DNA of 64,000 bases from Polaribacter sp. Hel_I_88 (GTDB lineage: Bacteria > Bacteroidota > Bacteroidia > Flavobacteriales > Flavobacteriaceae): the NCBI RefSeq assembly GCF_000687935.1, contig NZ_JHZZ01000001.1, forward strand, positions 3,854,001 to 3,918,000, in the 5' to 3' direction. Shown here piece by piece: positions 53,162 to 61,757 of the stretch (position 1 is the first letter of the stretch; the number at the start of each line of letters is the position of its first letter). The position numbers and the translations under genes are program-made. The notes under the pieces were generated by a model that was not told the origin of the DNA, did not search any database, and saw nothing but the letters and a program-made list of their open reading frames with translations.

Positions 53162-55585
53162 TTATTGTAAGGTTATTTTTACTTTTAATTCTTTTTTAGG
53201 ATTCCATTGTACAGGAATTGTAAGTGTATTTTCTACTGATGAAATTCGTTTTCTTTTTCCGTTAACTTTTATCTTTTTAGGATTCCAATTCATGTTATGA
53301 ATAATTAAGGTAATTTCTTTTTCTGATGAATTCCAGTTTTCCCCAAGTTCTGCTTCAAAATCGATTTCTAAATAGCGCTTGGAAAATTCAGCTTCGAATT
53401 CTAATATTTCATAATTTCCTTTTTCGAAAGCATTTGCAGTCAAGCCATCATCATTATAAAAAGTTCTTTCCGAATTTTCTTTTTCATCAAAATAATAGTG
53501 CAACTCTAATTGATCTGCTTTGTAATGATCTGTTGTTTGCACCAATTCACTCATCAAAATAAAAGAACCTCCTCTAACAAAAGTCGGAATTCTATCTTCT
53601 TCAACTTTAACTATTTCTGTTTGTCCGCCTTCGATTTTTTCATCCGTATAAAAATCAAACCAATTTGCCGTTTTTGGAAAGTAAATTTGTTTCGTTTTTA
53701 CTGAATCTTTTAATATTGGTGTGATTAAAAAATCTTTTCCCCATAAATAGCTTTCTGAATTTTCAAGTAAATTTTCATCCTCTTCTTCAAAGAAAATAGG
53801 ACGCATTAAAGGTGTTCCTTTTTGATTGTTCTCAAAAGCCAAATTGTAATTATAAGGCAACATTTTATAACGTAATTCAATAGACTTTTTGGCTAATTGT
53901 TTTGTTTTATCGCTTCTAAAAACAGGCTCACTTGCAACATCTTCTTGTGCATGAGGTCTATAAATTGGCTGAAAAACTCCATATTGCAACCATCTTGTAT
54001 ATAAATTATCGTCTAAATTTGCGCCTGCAAAACCACCTAAATCAGAGTGCATATACCCCAAACCTTGCATGCCCATTTGTAAGGCAATTTCTGGTTGAGA
54101 TTTTAAACCACCCCAAGTTCTGTTTACATCTCCAGACCAAGGAATCATTCCAAAACGCTGTGAACCAGAACTTCCAGCACGCATTAAAATAAAAGGACGT
54201 TCATTTGGATATTTTTTTTGATAGCCTTCAAAAATTAATCTTGCCCAGTCATGCCCATAAATATTATGAATTTCATCTGCTTTTTGAGTTTCATTAAAAG
54301 TAACCCATGCAGGTAAAACTTCTGGTTCACCTAAATCTCCCCAAAAACCTTTTGCACCTAAATCGTAAATTTCTTTATAGATATTCCAAAACCAATCTTT
54401 TCCATCTTTTTTATAAATATCTACAATTCCAGTATTACCAAAATAGAAATCATATTTTGCTGAATTACCAACAGAATCTTTTGCTAAAACTTCCTTTTCA
54501 TCTGCTTCTTTCCATTTTTTAGAATTTGATAAAATAAAAGGCTCTGTAATTAACACAGTTTTAATGCCTTTGTCTTTAAATTTAGAAATCATTCCTTTCA
54601 TATCTGGGAAAGAATCTTTGTACACTTCTAAATTACCCATAGTTCCTTGAATGCCTTTTCCAAACCAATACAAATCTAGAATTACAGCATCCACAGGAAT
54701 TTCTTCCTCTTTAAATTTTGCAATGGTTTCTTCTGTTTCTTTTTGAGAATGATACCCAAATCTGCTTGAAAAATTCCCTAAAGTCCATCTTGCTGGCAAA
54801 GGTTGTTTTCCTGTTAAGTTAGTATAATTATCTAGTAAATCTTCCCAAGAATCGCCAACAATTAACTGATAGGTTTTTCTACCAGAAATAGTTTCATAGG
54901 TTAATGAATTGTCTTTTTTACTGTCTAAATCTAAATAACCAATTGGAGCGTTATCAAAATGAAGCATGTATTTTTTTGAAGAAATTACCAGTGGAATTGT
55001 AAAATTCATCAACTCTGCATGCGTTTCATAACCATATTGAGCTCTATTATACAAAGGCAATCTATAACCTCTTCTATTCATTCCTAAAGCTCTTGCTCCT
55101 CCTCCAAATAAAACTTCATCTTCAGTTAAATTGAATTCGATTTTCTCAGTTTCATCAGCAACAATATTTCCTTTTACCAAATCCATTGGTTCATGTTTGG
55201 ATTTGAAATAACCTTGTTTTTCTGATGTAACTAACTTATCTTTATAATAGTATGAAATTTGGAATGGCAATTTTTGGACTTTTACTGAAACACCTTCTGA
55301 TTTGTAATTTATTTCTGAATTTGTTTCATTTATAGTAATATGAGTTTTTACAGATGACAAAACTACAGCATGAGTTTCTTTTTTATAAGTTTCATTATCA
55401 GGAATAAAAGTTGTTTCAATGATTTTAGAATTAAAAAAATTAATAAAATAAGTTCCGTCAGAAACTTCAATTTTAAAACGATTTTCCTTTAAAAATTCTG
55501 CACTTTTAAAAACCCTTTTTGAGTTTTGAGCAAACGAAAAAACTGAGATAAATAGGAATAAAAAAAGAATATTATAATTTTTCAT
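53162..55585 (-). CDS. GH31 alpha-glucosidase
   Basis: The 807-residue exported enzyme has an ordinary signal peptide (1-20, FSFAQN) and GH31 architecture: N-terminal beta-sandwich, barrel and C-terminal sandwiches. The nucleophile motif is GFWGDLGEPE, and RFGMIPWSGDVNRTWGGLK marks the acid/base region. DAVILDLYWFGKGIQG and LGGFAGANLDDNLYTRWLQYG are typical. It lacks a lipobox, so it is probably soluble in the periplasm. It likely removes glucose from maltodextrins or alpha-1,6 branches. It follows the esterase gene after a 59-base gap that contains a near-perfect palindrome. Confidence 0.94.
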   Translation of the reverse strand: MKNYNILFLFLFISVFSFAQNSKRVFKSAEFLKENRFKIEVSDGTYFINFFNSKIIETTFIPDNETYKKETHAVVLSSVKTHITINETNSEINYKSEGVSVKVQKLPFQISYYYKDKLVTSEKQGYFKSKHEPMDLVKGNIVADETEKIEFNLTEDEVLFGGGARALGMNRRGYRLPLYNRAQYGYETHAELMNFTIPLVISSKKYMLHFDNAPIGYLDLDSKKDNSLTYETISGRKTYQLIVGDSWEDLLDNYTNLTGKQPLPARWTLGNFSSRFGYHSQKETEETIAKFKEEEIPVDAVILDLYWFGKGIQGTMGNLEVYKDSFPDMKGMISKFKDKGIKTVLITEPFILSNSKKWKEADEKEVLAKDSVGNSAKYDFYFGNTGIVDIYKKDGKDWFWNIYKEIYDLGAKGFWGDLGEPEVLPAWVTFNETQKADEIHNIYGHDWARLIFEGYQKKYPNERPFILMRAGSSGSQRFGMIPWSGDVNRTWGGLKSQPEIALQMGMQGLGYMHSDLGGFAGANLDDNLYTRWLQYGVFQPIYRPHAQEDVASEPVFRSDKTKQLAKKSIELRYKMLPYNYNLAFENNQKGTPLMRPIFFEEEDENLLENSESYLWGKDFLITPILKDSVKTKQIYFPKTANWFDFYTDEKIEGGQTEIVKVEEDRIPTFVRGGSFILMSELVQTTDHYKADQLELHYYFDEKENSERTFYNDDGLTANAFEKGNYEILEFEAEFSKRYLEIDFEAELGENWNSSEKEITLIIHNMNWNPKKIKVNGKRKRISSVENTLTIPVQWNPKKELKVKITLQ

Positions 55586-55599
55586 GTTTTATGCTTTTC

Positions 55600-55632
55600 A
55601 GACCTGACAGGTTTTAAAAACCTGTCAGGTCT
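55600..55632. repeat. 33-base near-perfect palindrome
   Basis: AGACCTGACAGGTTTT is followed by its reverse complement (AAAACCTGTCAGGTCT with one extra A). It lies between the GH31 and esterase genes. It is one of four palindromes in the gaps of this operon with the theme ACCT-N(2-4)-AGGT. Confidence 0.9.
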
Positions 55633-55644
55633 TGGATACTATTA

Positions 55645-56604
55645 TTATTTTTTCAACAAAAAAGCAAGTGGAAATTCCAATCTTTTTTGCCATGATTTTT
55701 CTGAATGATCTGTACCTTCAAAATATAAATTTTTGAAATTTGCATCATCATAACCTCCATTTTTAAAAATAGCATCTACTTTTGGTGCATATTGTGGATA
55801 AAAAGCATCCAACGTTTTGTTGCCATAATCAAAATACATTTTGTGCGTTTCTGAATCTGGTAAATTGGCTTCTAAATAGTTGAAAATTGCAACTGGTAAA
55901 GGGTTATTCTCTTTCGGACTTCCTCCAACCCAATGTGTAGAAAAACATGCTGCTCCTCCAAAAATGGTTGGATATTCTGCAACTGCATACATACTCATTA
56001 AACCTCCCATTGATGAACCTGCAACAAACGTGTTTTCTTTATTTGTATATACAGAATAGGTTTCGTCTATATAAGGTTTTAATTCTTTTACTAAAAATTG
56101 TAGATACTCATCTCCTTTTAGATCAACGCTAAAGTTACTTTTTTTAGCTTCGTCATAAATTGCTTCTTTGTCTTCTTTTGATAAAAAATCCATTGCTTTT
56201 TCTGGATACAAATCTTGCCAACGAATTTTAGGAATGTTATGAATGCCAACAACTATAAAGTCTTTTACAGTTCCCTCGTTCATTAATTTAGTTGCATTTT
56301 CATCAATCATCCATTCTTGTTTGTTCCAGGTTGTGGTGGCATCAAATAAATTTTGTCCATCATGCATGTATAAAACTGCATATTTTTTTGTTGATGAATA
56401 GTTTTCTGGCAACCAAACATCTACAGATCTTGGAACTATATTTTTAGATGGAAAAGAATCTACTCTAATGAGTTTTCCACCTGCTAAAACTGCGTTTTCT
56501 AAAGGTTTTGCATCAATTGTAGAAAATTTAGATTTTGCATCTTGTTTTTGAGATTTACAAGAAATTACAAGTAATATCGAAAAAATTAATAGCAAATTTT
56601 TCAT
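55645..56604 (-). CDS. Esterase-fold (CE1/Fes-like) lipoprotein
   Basis: The 319-residue lipoprotein (LLVISC, C16) is an alpha/beta hydrolase of the putative esterase/Fes type. The nucleophile elbow is VAGSSMGGLMSMY. The oxyanion region is YAVLYMHDGQNLFD, and the histidine is probably in EGTDHSEKSW. Members include feruloyl and acyl esterases, enterochelin esterases and starch-linked proteins of unknown role. It lies inside the alpha-glucan operon between cyclomaltodextrinase-like GH13 and GH31. It may remove acyl groups from modified glucan, but this is inference. Palindromes flank it on both sides. Confidence 0.85.
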   Translation of the reverse strand: MKNLLLIFSILLVISCKSQKQDAKSKFSTIDAKPLENAVLAGGKLIRVDSFPSKNIVPRSVDVWLPENYSSTKKYAVLYMHDGQNLFDATTTWNKQEWMIDENATKLMNEGTVKDFIVVGIHNIPKIRWQDLYPEKAMDFLSKEDKEAIYDEAKKSNFSVDLKGDEYLQFLVKELKPYIDETYSVYTNKENTFVAGSSMGGLMSMYAVAEYPTIFGGAACFSTHWVGGSPKENNPLPVAIFNYLEANLPDSETHKMYFDYGNKTLDAFYPQYAPKVDAIFKNGGYDDANFKNLYFEGTDHSEKSWQKRLEFPLAFLLKK

Positions 56605-56621
56605 ATTTTAGGATTTTCCAA

Positions 56622-56650
56622 ACCTCACAGGTTTCAAAAACCTGTGAGGT
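56622..56650. repeat. Palindrome in the esterase-GH13 gap
   Basis: ACCTCACAGGTTT and AAAAACCTGTGAGGT pair around one base. It is the same kind as the element at 55600, with CTCACAG in place of CTGACAG. It could act as an attenuating hairpin or RNA-stability element. Confidence 0.88.
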
Positions 56651-56666
56651 CTATTACGTTTAAAAA

Positions 56667-58598
56667 CTACTTTTTTGTTGTTAAAATGATACTTCCTTTT
56701 TCAGTTAATTCAATTTCATTTCCCCAAACAAACTCATTACCAGAAATAATATTTTTTAAGGTTTTTCCATCTAAACCTGCTTCTTTATATCTTTTTAAAT
56801 CGATAGTAATTGGTTTATCATTTTTGTTGATGATATGCACAACTGTTTCATCTTTGTGAGTTCTAAATAAAAAATAAGTACCCATAAAAGGTGCAAAATG
56901 AATTGTTTTTCCTTTATGAATTGCATCGCTATTTTTACGATAATTCAACACTTTTTTGGTAAAATTCTGCATTTCTTTTTTTTCTGATGATAAACCTTCA
57001 CCTGTAAATGCGTTAATTTTATCGCCATTCCAACCACCAGGAAAATCGGTTCTAATTAATCCATGATCTCCTGGATTTGCAGTATCGTCCATTAAAATTT
57101 CTGTTCCGTAATAAATTTGTGGAATTCTTGGCAACATCAACATGTAACTCAAAGCCATTTTTACATTTGTAGCATCTTCATTTAAAGCTGTAAATACTCT
57201 GTATTCATCATGATTGTCTAAAAAAACCATCAAATCTTTTGGAGTTGTATAATGGAAATCATTTGCCAAACCTTCATACATTTTTACCAAACCTGTTCCC
57301 CAAGTTTCTTCTTCTTTAATGCCTTCTACAATGGCTTTTTGCATTGGAAAATCCATGGTAGACTTTAAGTTGCTTTCATAACCGTCTTTGTTTTTTGCGC
57401 CTTTTTGCCAATAACCAACCAATAACGGATTGTAACTCCATTCTTCACCAACAATAGAAAAATTAGGATATTCGTTCATAATAGAACCTGCCCAATTTGC
57501 CATAAATTCCTTGTCTGGATAAGGATAGGTATCTTGACGAATTCCTCCTAAACCTAAAGTTTCAATCCACCAAATAGAATTCTGAATGATGTACTTTGCC
57601 ATAAAAGGATTTCGCTGATTTAAATCTGGCATTGTAGAAACAAACCAACCTTCGTTATTTCCTTTTCTATCGATTTCAGCTGTATACGAATCTTGATTTG
57701 TAGTTCTTCTGTGATTAGAATTGATATTTTTATCATTTCCCCATGAATCGATATTGTCTTCGTAATTTTTTTGATTGTTTACCCAATCTTCAAAAGGCAA
57801 ATCTTTCATCCACCAATGTTCCAAACCACAATGATTTGCAACTTGATCCATGATTAATTTCATGTCTTTTTCGCGTAATTTATCCGCTAAATTTTTATAA
57901 TCTTCTAACGTTCCAAAACGTGGATCTACTTGATAGTAATCTGTAATTGCATAGCCATGATAAGAACCTTTTGGCATATCATTTATTAAAACTGGAGTTG
58001 GCCAAACTGCTGTAAAACCTAAGTCTGCAATGTAATCTATGTGGTTTGTAATTCCTTGTAAATCTCCTCCATGACGTTTGTAACCATCTGTTCTGTCAAT
58101 CGTAGTTTCTTTTAAATTTTGGTTGATGTCATTCGTTTCATCTGCATTTGCAAAACGATCTGGAGTAATTAAATAAATTGCATCAGCACTATCAAAACCT
58201 TTGTAATCTTCAGCAGGTTTTTGTCTTTCTTTAAGTTCGTAAGTATGTGTTTTTTTAGTGTCATCATTAAAAGTAAAAATGATGTCGAATTTGCCAGGTT
58301 TTGTAGATTTATCAATCTTTAAATCGATAAAAAGATAATTTTCGCTTTTTGCTTTGTGAACTTTTTCGATGGAAACTCCATCATAAGAAATTGATGGTGT
58401 TGAGTTGCCAATATTGACTTCTTTTACTAATAATTGTAGTGAAGTATCTTTAAAATTTACCCACCAATTTGTAGGTTCTACTCGTTCTAATGAAGTATTT
58501 GAAATAGAAACATCAGCAATAGGTGATTTTACCTCTTCATTTTTACATGAAAAAATAAAGATGAAAGTTAGTAAGAAAAGTTGCTTTAAATATTTCAA
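56667..58598 (-). CDS. GH13 cyclomaltodextrinase/neopullulanase-like lipoprotein (SusA-like)
   Basis: The 643-residue lipoprotein (IFIFSC, C18) has an N-terminal Ig-like domain (about 25-125), a GH13 barrel and a C-terminal beta-domain. Motifs are DQVANHCGLEHWW, GIRQDTYPYPD (nucleophile), FSIVGEEWSY (acid/base) and FLDNHDEYR. The N-terminal domain and DAIYLITPDRFANAD are typical of cyclomaltodextrinases and SusA. It probably cleaves maltodextrins or cyclodextrins in the periplasm. The start codon appears to be TTG at 58598, since no ATG gives a signal peptide in this frame. The gaps on both sides carry inverted repeats. Confidence 0.92.
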   Translation of the reverse strand: MKYLKQLFLLTFIFIFSCKNEEVKSPIADVSISNTSLERVEPTNWWVNFKDTSLQLLVKEVNIGNSTPSISYDGVSIEKVHKAKSENYLFIDLKIDKSTKPGKFDIIFTFNDDTKKTHTYELKERQKPAEDYKGFDSADAIYLITPDRFANADETNDINQNLKETTIDRTDGYKRHGGDLQGITNHIDYIADLGFTAVWPTPVLINDMPKGSYHGYAITDYYQVDPRFGTLEDYKNLADKLREKDMKLIMDQVANHCGLEHWWMKDLPFEDWVNNQKNYEDNIDSWGNDKNINSNHRRTTNQDSYTAEIDRKGNNEGWFVSTMPDLNQRNPFMAKYIIQNSIWWIETLGLGGIRQDTYPYPDKEFMANWAGSIMNEYPNFSIVGEEWSYNPLLVGYWQKGAKNKDGYESNLKSTMDFPMQKAIVEGIKEEETWGTGLVKMYEGLANDFHYTTPKDLMVFLDNHDEYRVFTALNEDATNVKMALSYMLMLPRIPQIYYGTEILMDDTANPGDHGLIRTDFPGGWNGDKINAFTGEGLSSEKKEMQNFTKKVLNYRKNSDAIHKGKTIHFAPFMGTYFLFRTHKDETVVHIINKNDKPITIDLKRYKEAGLDGKTLKNIISGNEFVWGNEIELTEKGSIILTTKK

Positions 58599-58614
58599 AA
58601 TGTAAATTTTATAG

Positions 58615-58668
58615 AAACCTCAAAAGAATTATCACTAAATAAAATTCAGCATAAAACTTTTGAGGTTT
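58615..58668. repeat. Inverted repeat in the GH13-GH65 gap
   Basis: AAACCTCAAAAG and CTTTTGAGGTTT are exact reverse complements, 30 bases apart. It fills most of the 86-base gap and is the third element with AACCT/AGGTT ends in this operon. Confidence 0.85.
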
Positions 58669-58684
58669 TGTTACTATATTGCTG

Positions 58685-60991
58685 TTAAGCAGTTTGTAAG
58701 TTATTTGGCGAAATTGTAGTCATTTCTCCATTTACTAAAATTTTCACTTCATTTTTGCCTTCCAACTCAAAATGAGTTCCTTTTTTAGAAACTTTTACAG
58801 TAATTACTTGGTTTCTAAAATTGACTTTAAACGAATAAGAATCCCATTGATTTGGTATTTTTGGCGAAAAAGAAAGTGTGTTATTTTGCACTCTCATACC
58901 TCCAAAACCTTCTACAATACTCATCCAAGTTCCAGCCATAGAAGTGATATGTAGACCTTCTTCAACTTCGTGATTGTAATCATCTAAATCCAAACGTGAA
59001 GTACGTAAATAGAACTCATAAGCTTGATCCATTCTGTTTAACTTTGCTGCTTGAATACTGTGTACACAAGGAGAAAGCGAACTTTCATGCACTGTAAATG
59101 GTTCATAAAAATCGAAATGACGTTCTAATTCTTCCGTAGAAAAATCATTTTCGAACATATAAAAACCTTGCAAAGTATCTGCTTGCTTTATGTATGGTGA
59201 ACGTAAAATTCTATCCCAACTCCATTTTTGGTTGATAGGTCTTTGGCTTTTATCTAAGTCTGCAACTGTAATTAATTCCTTATCAAGGAAACCATCTTGT
59301 TGTAAAAATACATCGTGCTTTTCTGAATAAGGAAAATACATATTATCAGCAACTTTTTTCCAAGAAGCTAACTCATCATCTGTAAAGTTTACTTTTTCTT
59401 TAATTCTGATATAATCAGAAATATGATCCACTTTTACAGTTTCAATATTTTCTAAAGCATAATTAATACACCATTTTGCAATGTAATTTGTGTACCAGTT
59501 ATTGTTGATGTTATTTTCATATTCATTAGGACCAGTTACTCCTAACATTACATATTTATTTTTATCGGTAGAGAAATTTACTCTTTGATGCCAAAAACGT
59601 GCAATTCCGATTAAAACTTCCAACCCTTTTTCTGGAATGTAAGAATAATCGTCTGTAAATCTGAAATAGTTAAAAATTGCAAAAGCAATGGCACCATTTC
59701 TGTGGATTTCTTCAAAAGTGATTTCCCATTCATTATGGCATTCCTCACCATTCATGGTAACCATTGGATATAATGCTGCTCCGTTTTTAAAACCGAGTTT
59801 GGCTGCATTTTCAATCGCTTTTTCTAAATGATTGTATCTGTATTCCAACAAAGTTCTTGCAACTTTTTGGTCTTTGGTTGCCATATAAAAAGGAATACAA
59901 TACGCTTCAGTATCCCAATATGTACTTCCTCCATATTTTTCGCCAGTAAAACCTTTTGGGCCAATATTTAAAGAAATATCAGTTCCTAAATAGGTTTGAT
60001 TTAGTTGAAAAATGTTAAAACGAATTCCTTGTTGCGCTTTTACATCACCATCAATTGTAATGTCTGACATTTTCCAGATTTCTGCCCAAGAATTTATTTG
60101 TGTCTCCAACATAGCTTCAAAACCAAAGCTTACAGCTTTGTCTAAAATATCTTTTGCAGCTTCAATTAAAGCATCCTTTTTGTGATTTCTATCAACCACA
60201 TACCCACCAAATTTATGAATTGTGTAGGTTTCGTTTTTTTTGATTTCTTGTTTGTAAGCACAAATAGTCGTTTTATCTACATTAGAATTTTCACAATCAA
60301 ATTCAATTTCTTCTTTGTTTACAAACAAACGAGACTGCATAAACGTACACGTATAAAAATGCGTTTTCATGGTTCTTGCTTGTATAAAAGATTGTTGCTT
60401 GTTTTGTGTAACTTCTAAAACATCCCAAAATTGATCATCCCAATTGGTATCTTCATTCGTTATTCCTGCATCTAAATATGGTAAGAATGTAATTTTACAG
60501 TCTGAATTTAATGGAGTTACATTGTATTCAATTGCACCCACTTCATCCAATTCTAAACTTAAAAAACGTTTGGTATCCACTTTAATTTTGATGTCGTTTG
60601 GCAACACAGCTTCAAAACTTCTTGCCAACCAACCTTCTTTCATGTTGAGTTCTCTTTTAAATTTTGAAACAGATTTACAAGTATGTAAATCTAATTCTTC
60701 TTCGTTAATTTTAACGTTGATACCAATCCAGCTTGGTGCATTTAAAACTTTTGCAAAGTATTCTGGGTAGCCGTTTTTCCACCAACCAACTCGTGTTTTA
60801 TCAGGGTAATAAACACCTGCAATGTAACTTCCTTGAAAAGTTTCTCCTGAATATTTTTCTTCAAAATTAGCACGTTGGCCCATGGCTCCATTACCAATAC
60901 TGAATAAACTTTCTGAAGATTTCACCATTTTCGGGTCAAATCCTTCCTCTAGGATAGACCATTCATTTGGTATGATATAATCTTGATTCAT
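58685..60991 (-). CDS. GH65 disaccharide phosphorylase, probably maltose phosphorylase
   Basis: The start is set at 60991 (MNQDYIIPNEWSILEEGFDP). An upstream ATG (61012) lies in the palindrome-rich leader and gives a less typical N-terminus. The 768-residue cytoplasmic enzyme has the N-terminal sandwich (ESLFSIGNGAMGQRANFEE), an alpha/alpha barrel with catalytic acid E490 in VTGPNEYENNINNNWY and the region VTMNGEECHNEWEITFEEIHRNGA. These patterns fit maltose phosphorylases, which give glucose and beta-glucose 1-phosphate. Kojibiose or trehalose phosphorylase is less likely given the GH13, GH31 and GH97 neighbours. The pgmB gene directly upstream supports this role. Confidence 0.93.
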   Translation of the reverse strand: MNQDYIIPNEWSILEEGFDPKMVKSSESLFSIGNGAMGQRANFEEKYSGETFQGSYIAGVYYPDKTRVGWWKNGYPEYFAKVLNAPSWIGINVKINEEELDLHTCKSVSKFKRELNMKEGWLARSFEAVLPNDIKIKVDTKRFLSLELDEVGAIEYNVTPLNSDCKITFLPYLDAGITNEDTNWDDQFWDVLEVTQNKQQSFIQARTMKTHFYTCTFMQSRLFVNKEEIEFDCENSNVDKTTICAYKQEIKKNETYTIHKFGGYVVDRNHKKDALIEAAKDILDKAVSFGFEAMLETQINSWAEIWKMSDITIDGDVKAQQGIRFNIFQLNQTYLGTDISLNIGPKGFTGEKYGGSTYWDTEAYCIPFYMATKDQKVARTLLEYRYNHLEKAIENAAKLGFKNGAALYPMVTMNGEECHNEWEITFEEIHRNGAIAFAIFNYFRFTDDYSYIPEKGLEVLIGIARFWHQRVNFSTDKNKYVMLGVTGPNEYENNINNNWYTNYIAKWCINYALENIETVKVDHISDYIRIKEKVNFTDDELASWKKVADNMYFPYSEKHDVFLQQDGFLDKELITVADLDKSQRPINQKWSWDRILRSPYIKQADTLQGFYMFENDFSTEELERHFDFYEPFTVHESSLSPCVHSIQAAKLNRMDQAYEFYLRTSRLDLDDYNHEVEEGLHITSMAGTWMSIVEGFGGMRVQNNTLSFSPKIPNQWDSYSFKVNFRNQVITVKVSKKGTHFELEGKNEVKILVNGEMTTISPNNLQTA

Positions 60992-61005
60992 AATGTATGT
61001 TTTTT

Positions 61006-61083
61006 CCTGCAAGGTCTTTGATACCTTGTAGGTTTGTTGTTTTTTAATTTAATAAACCTACAAGGTTTTTGAAACCTTGCAGG
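61006..61083. repeat. 78-base nested palindrome in the GH65-pgmB gap
   Basis: CCTGCAAGG...CCTTGTAGGTTT on the left pairs with AAACCTACAAGG...CCTTGCAGG on the right. Each arm also contains a smaller imperfect hairpin. It is the most elaborate of the four palindromes in the operon. Confidence 0.88.
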
Positions 61084-61097
61084 ATTTAGCAAACTTT

Positions 61098-61751
61098 CTA
61101 TTTGTCTATTAACTCTTGAATAAAACTGATACTGATTTCTGTAAAATCATTAAATATATAGTCAGCTTCATTTAAAATATTTTTTTCTCCAATACCAATA
61201 CTTACCATTTTGGCAGCATTTGCAGCTTCAACACCTGCAACTGCATCTTCAAATACGATACAATCAGTAGCATTTACACCTAAATGTTTGGCTGCCAATA
61301 AAAATACTTCTGGATCTGGTTTTGCTTTTGTTACGTTATTTCCGTCAACAATAGCATCAAAATAATGTAGTAAACCAACTTTTTCTAAAATAGGTTGCGC
61401 GTTTTTACTTGCAGATCCTAAAGCAATTGGAATGTTATTCTCTTTTAAATATTTTAAAATTTTTGGAACATCAGGTAGTATTTCTGAGGCATCCATATTT
61501 TCGATATACTTTAAATAATCTACATTTTTTTCAACCATCCAAGTATCGAACTCTTGTTGTGTTGCTGTTCTGTTACCAATTTCCAACAGAATTTCTAAAC
61601 AGCGCTTTCTGCTAACCCCTTTAAATAATTCGTTTTGTTCTTTTGTAAACTCAAAACCTAATTCGTTTGCTAACTTTTTCCAAGCTAAATAATGATATTT
61701 GGCTGTGTCTACAATAACACCATCCAAATCAAAAATAAATCCTTTTTTCAT
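61098..61751 (-). CDS. pgmB: Beta-phosphoglucomutase
   Basis: The 217-residue HAD-superfamily enzyme has the motif FDLDGVIVDTA (D8 nucleophile, D10 acid/base), the cap segment FKGVSRKRCLEILLEIG, LGSASKNAQPILEKVGL (motif II) and VFEDAVAGVEAANAAKM (motif IV). These are specific for beta-phosphoglucomutase, which turns beta-glucose 1-phosphate into glucose 6-phosphate. That is exactly the product of the neighbouring inverting GH65 phosphorylase. It lies 6 bases after the MFS transporter gene. The protein is cytoplasmic. There is nothing odd in the sequence. Confidence 0.95.
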   Translation of the reverse strand: MKKGFIFDLDGVIVDTAKYHYLAWKKLANELGFEFTKEQNELFKGVSRKRCLEILLEIGNRTATQQEFDTWMVEKNVDYLKYIENMDASEILPDVPKILKYLKENNIPIALGSASKNAQPILEKVGLLHYFDAIVDGNNVTKAKPDPEVFLLAAKHLGVNATDCIVFEDAVAGVEAANAAKMVSIGIGEKNILNEADYIFNDFTEISISFIQELIDK

Positions 61752-61757
61752 ATACTC

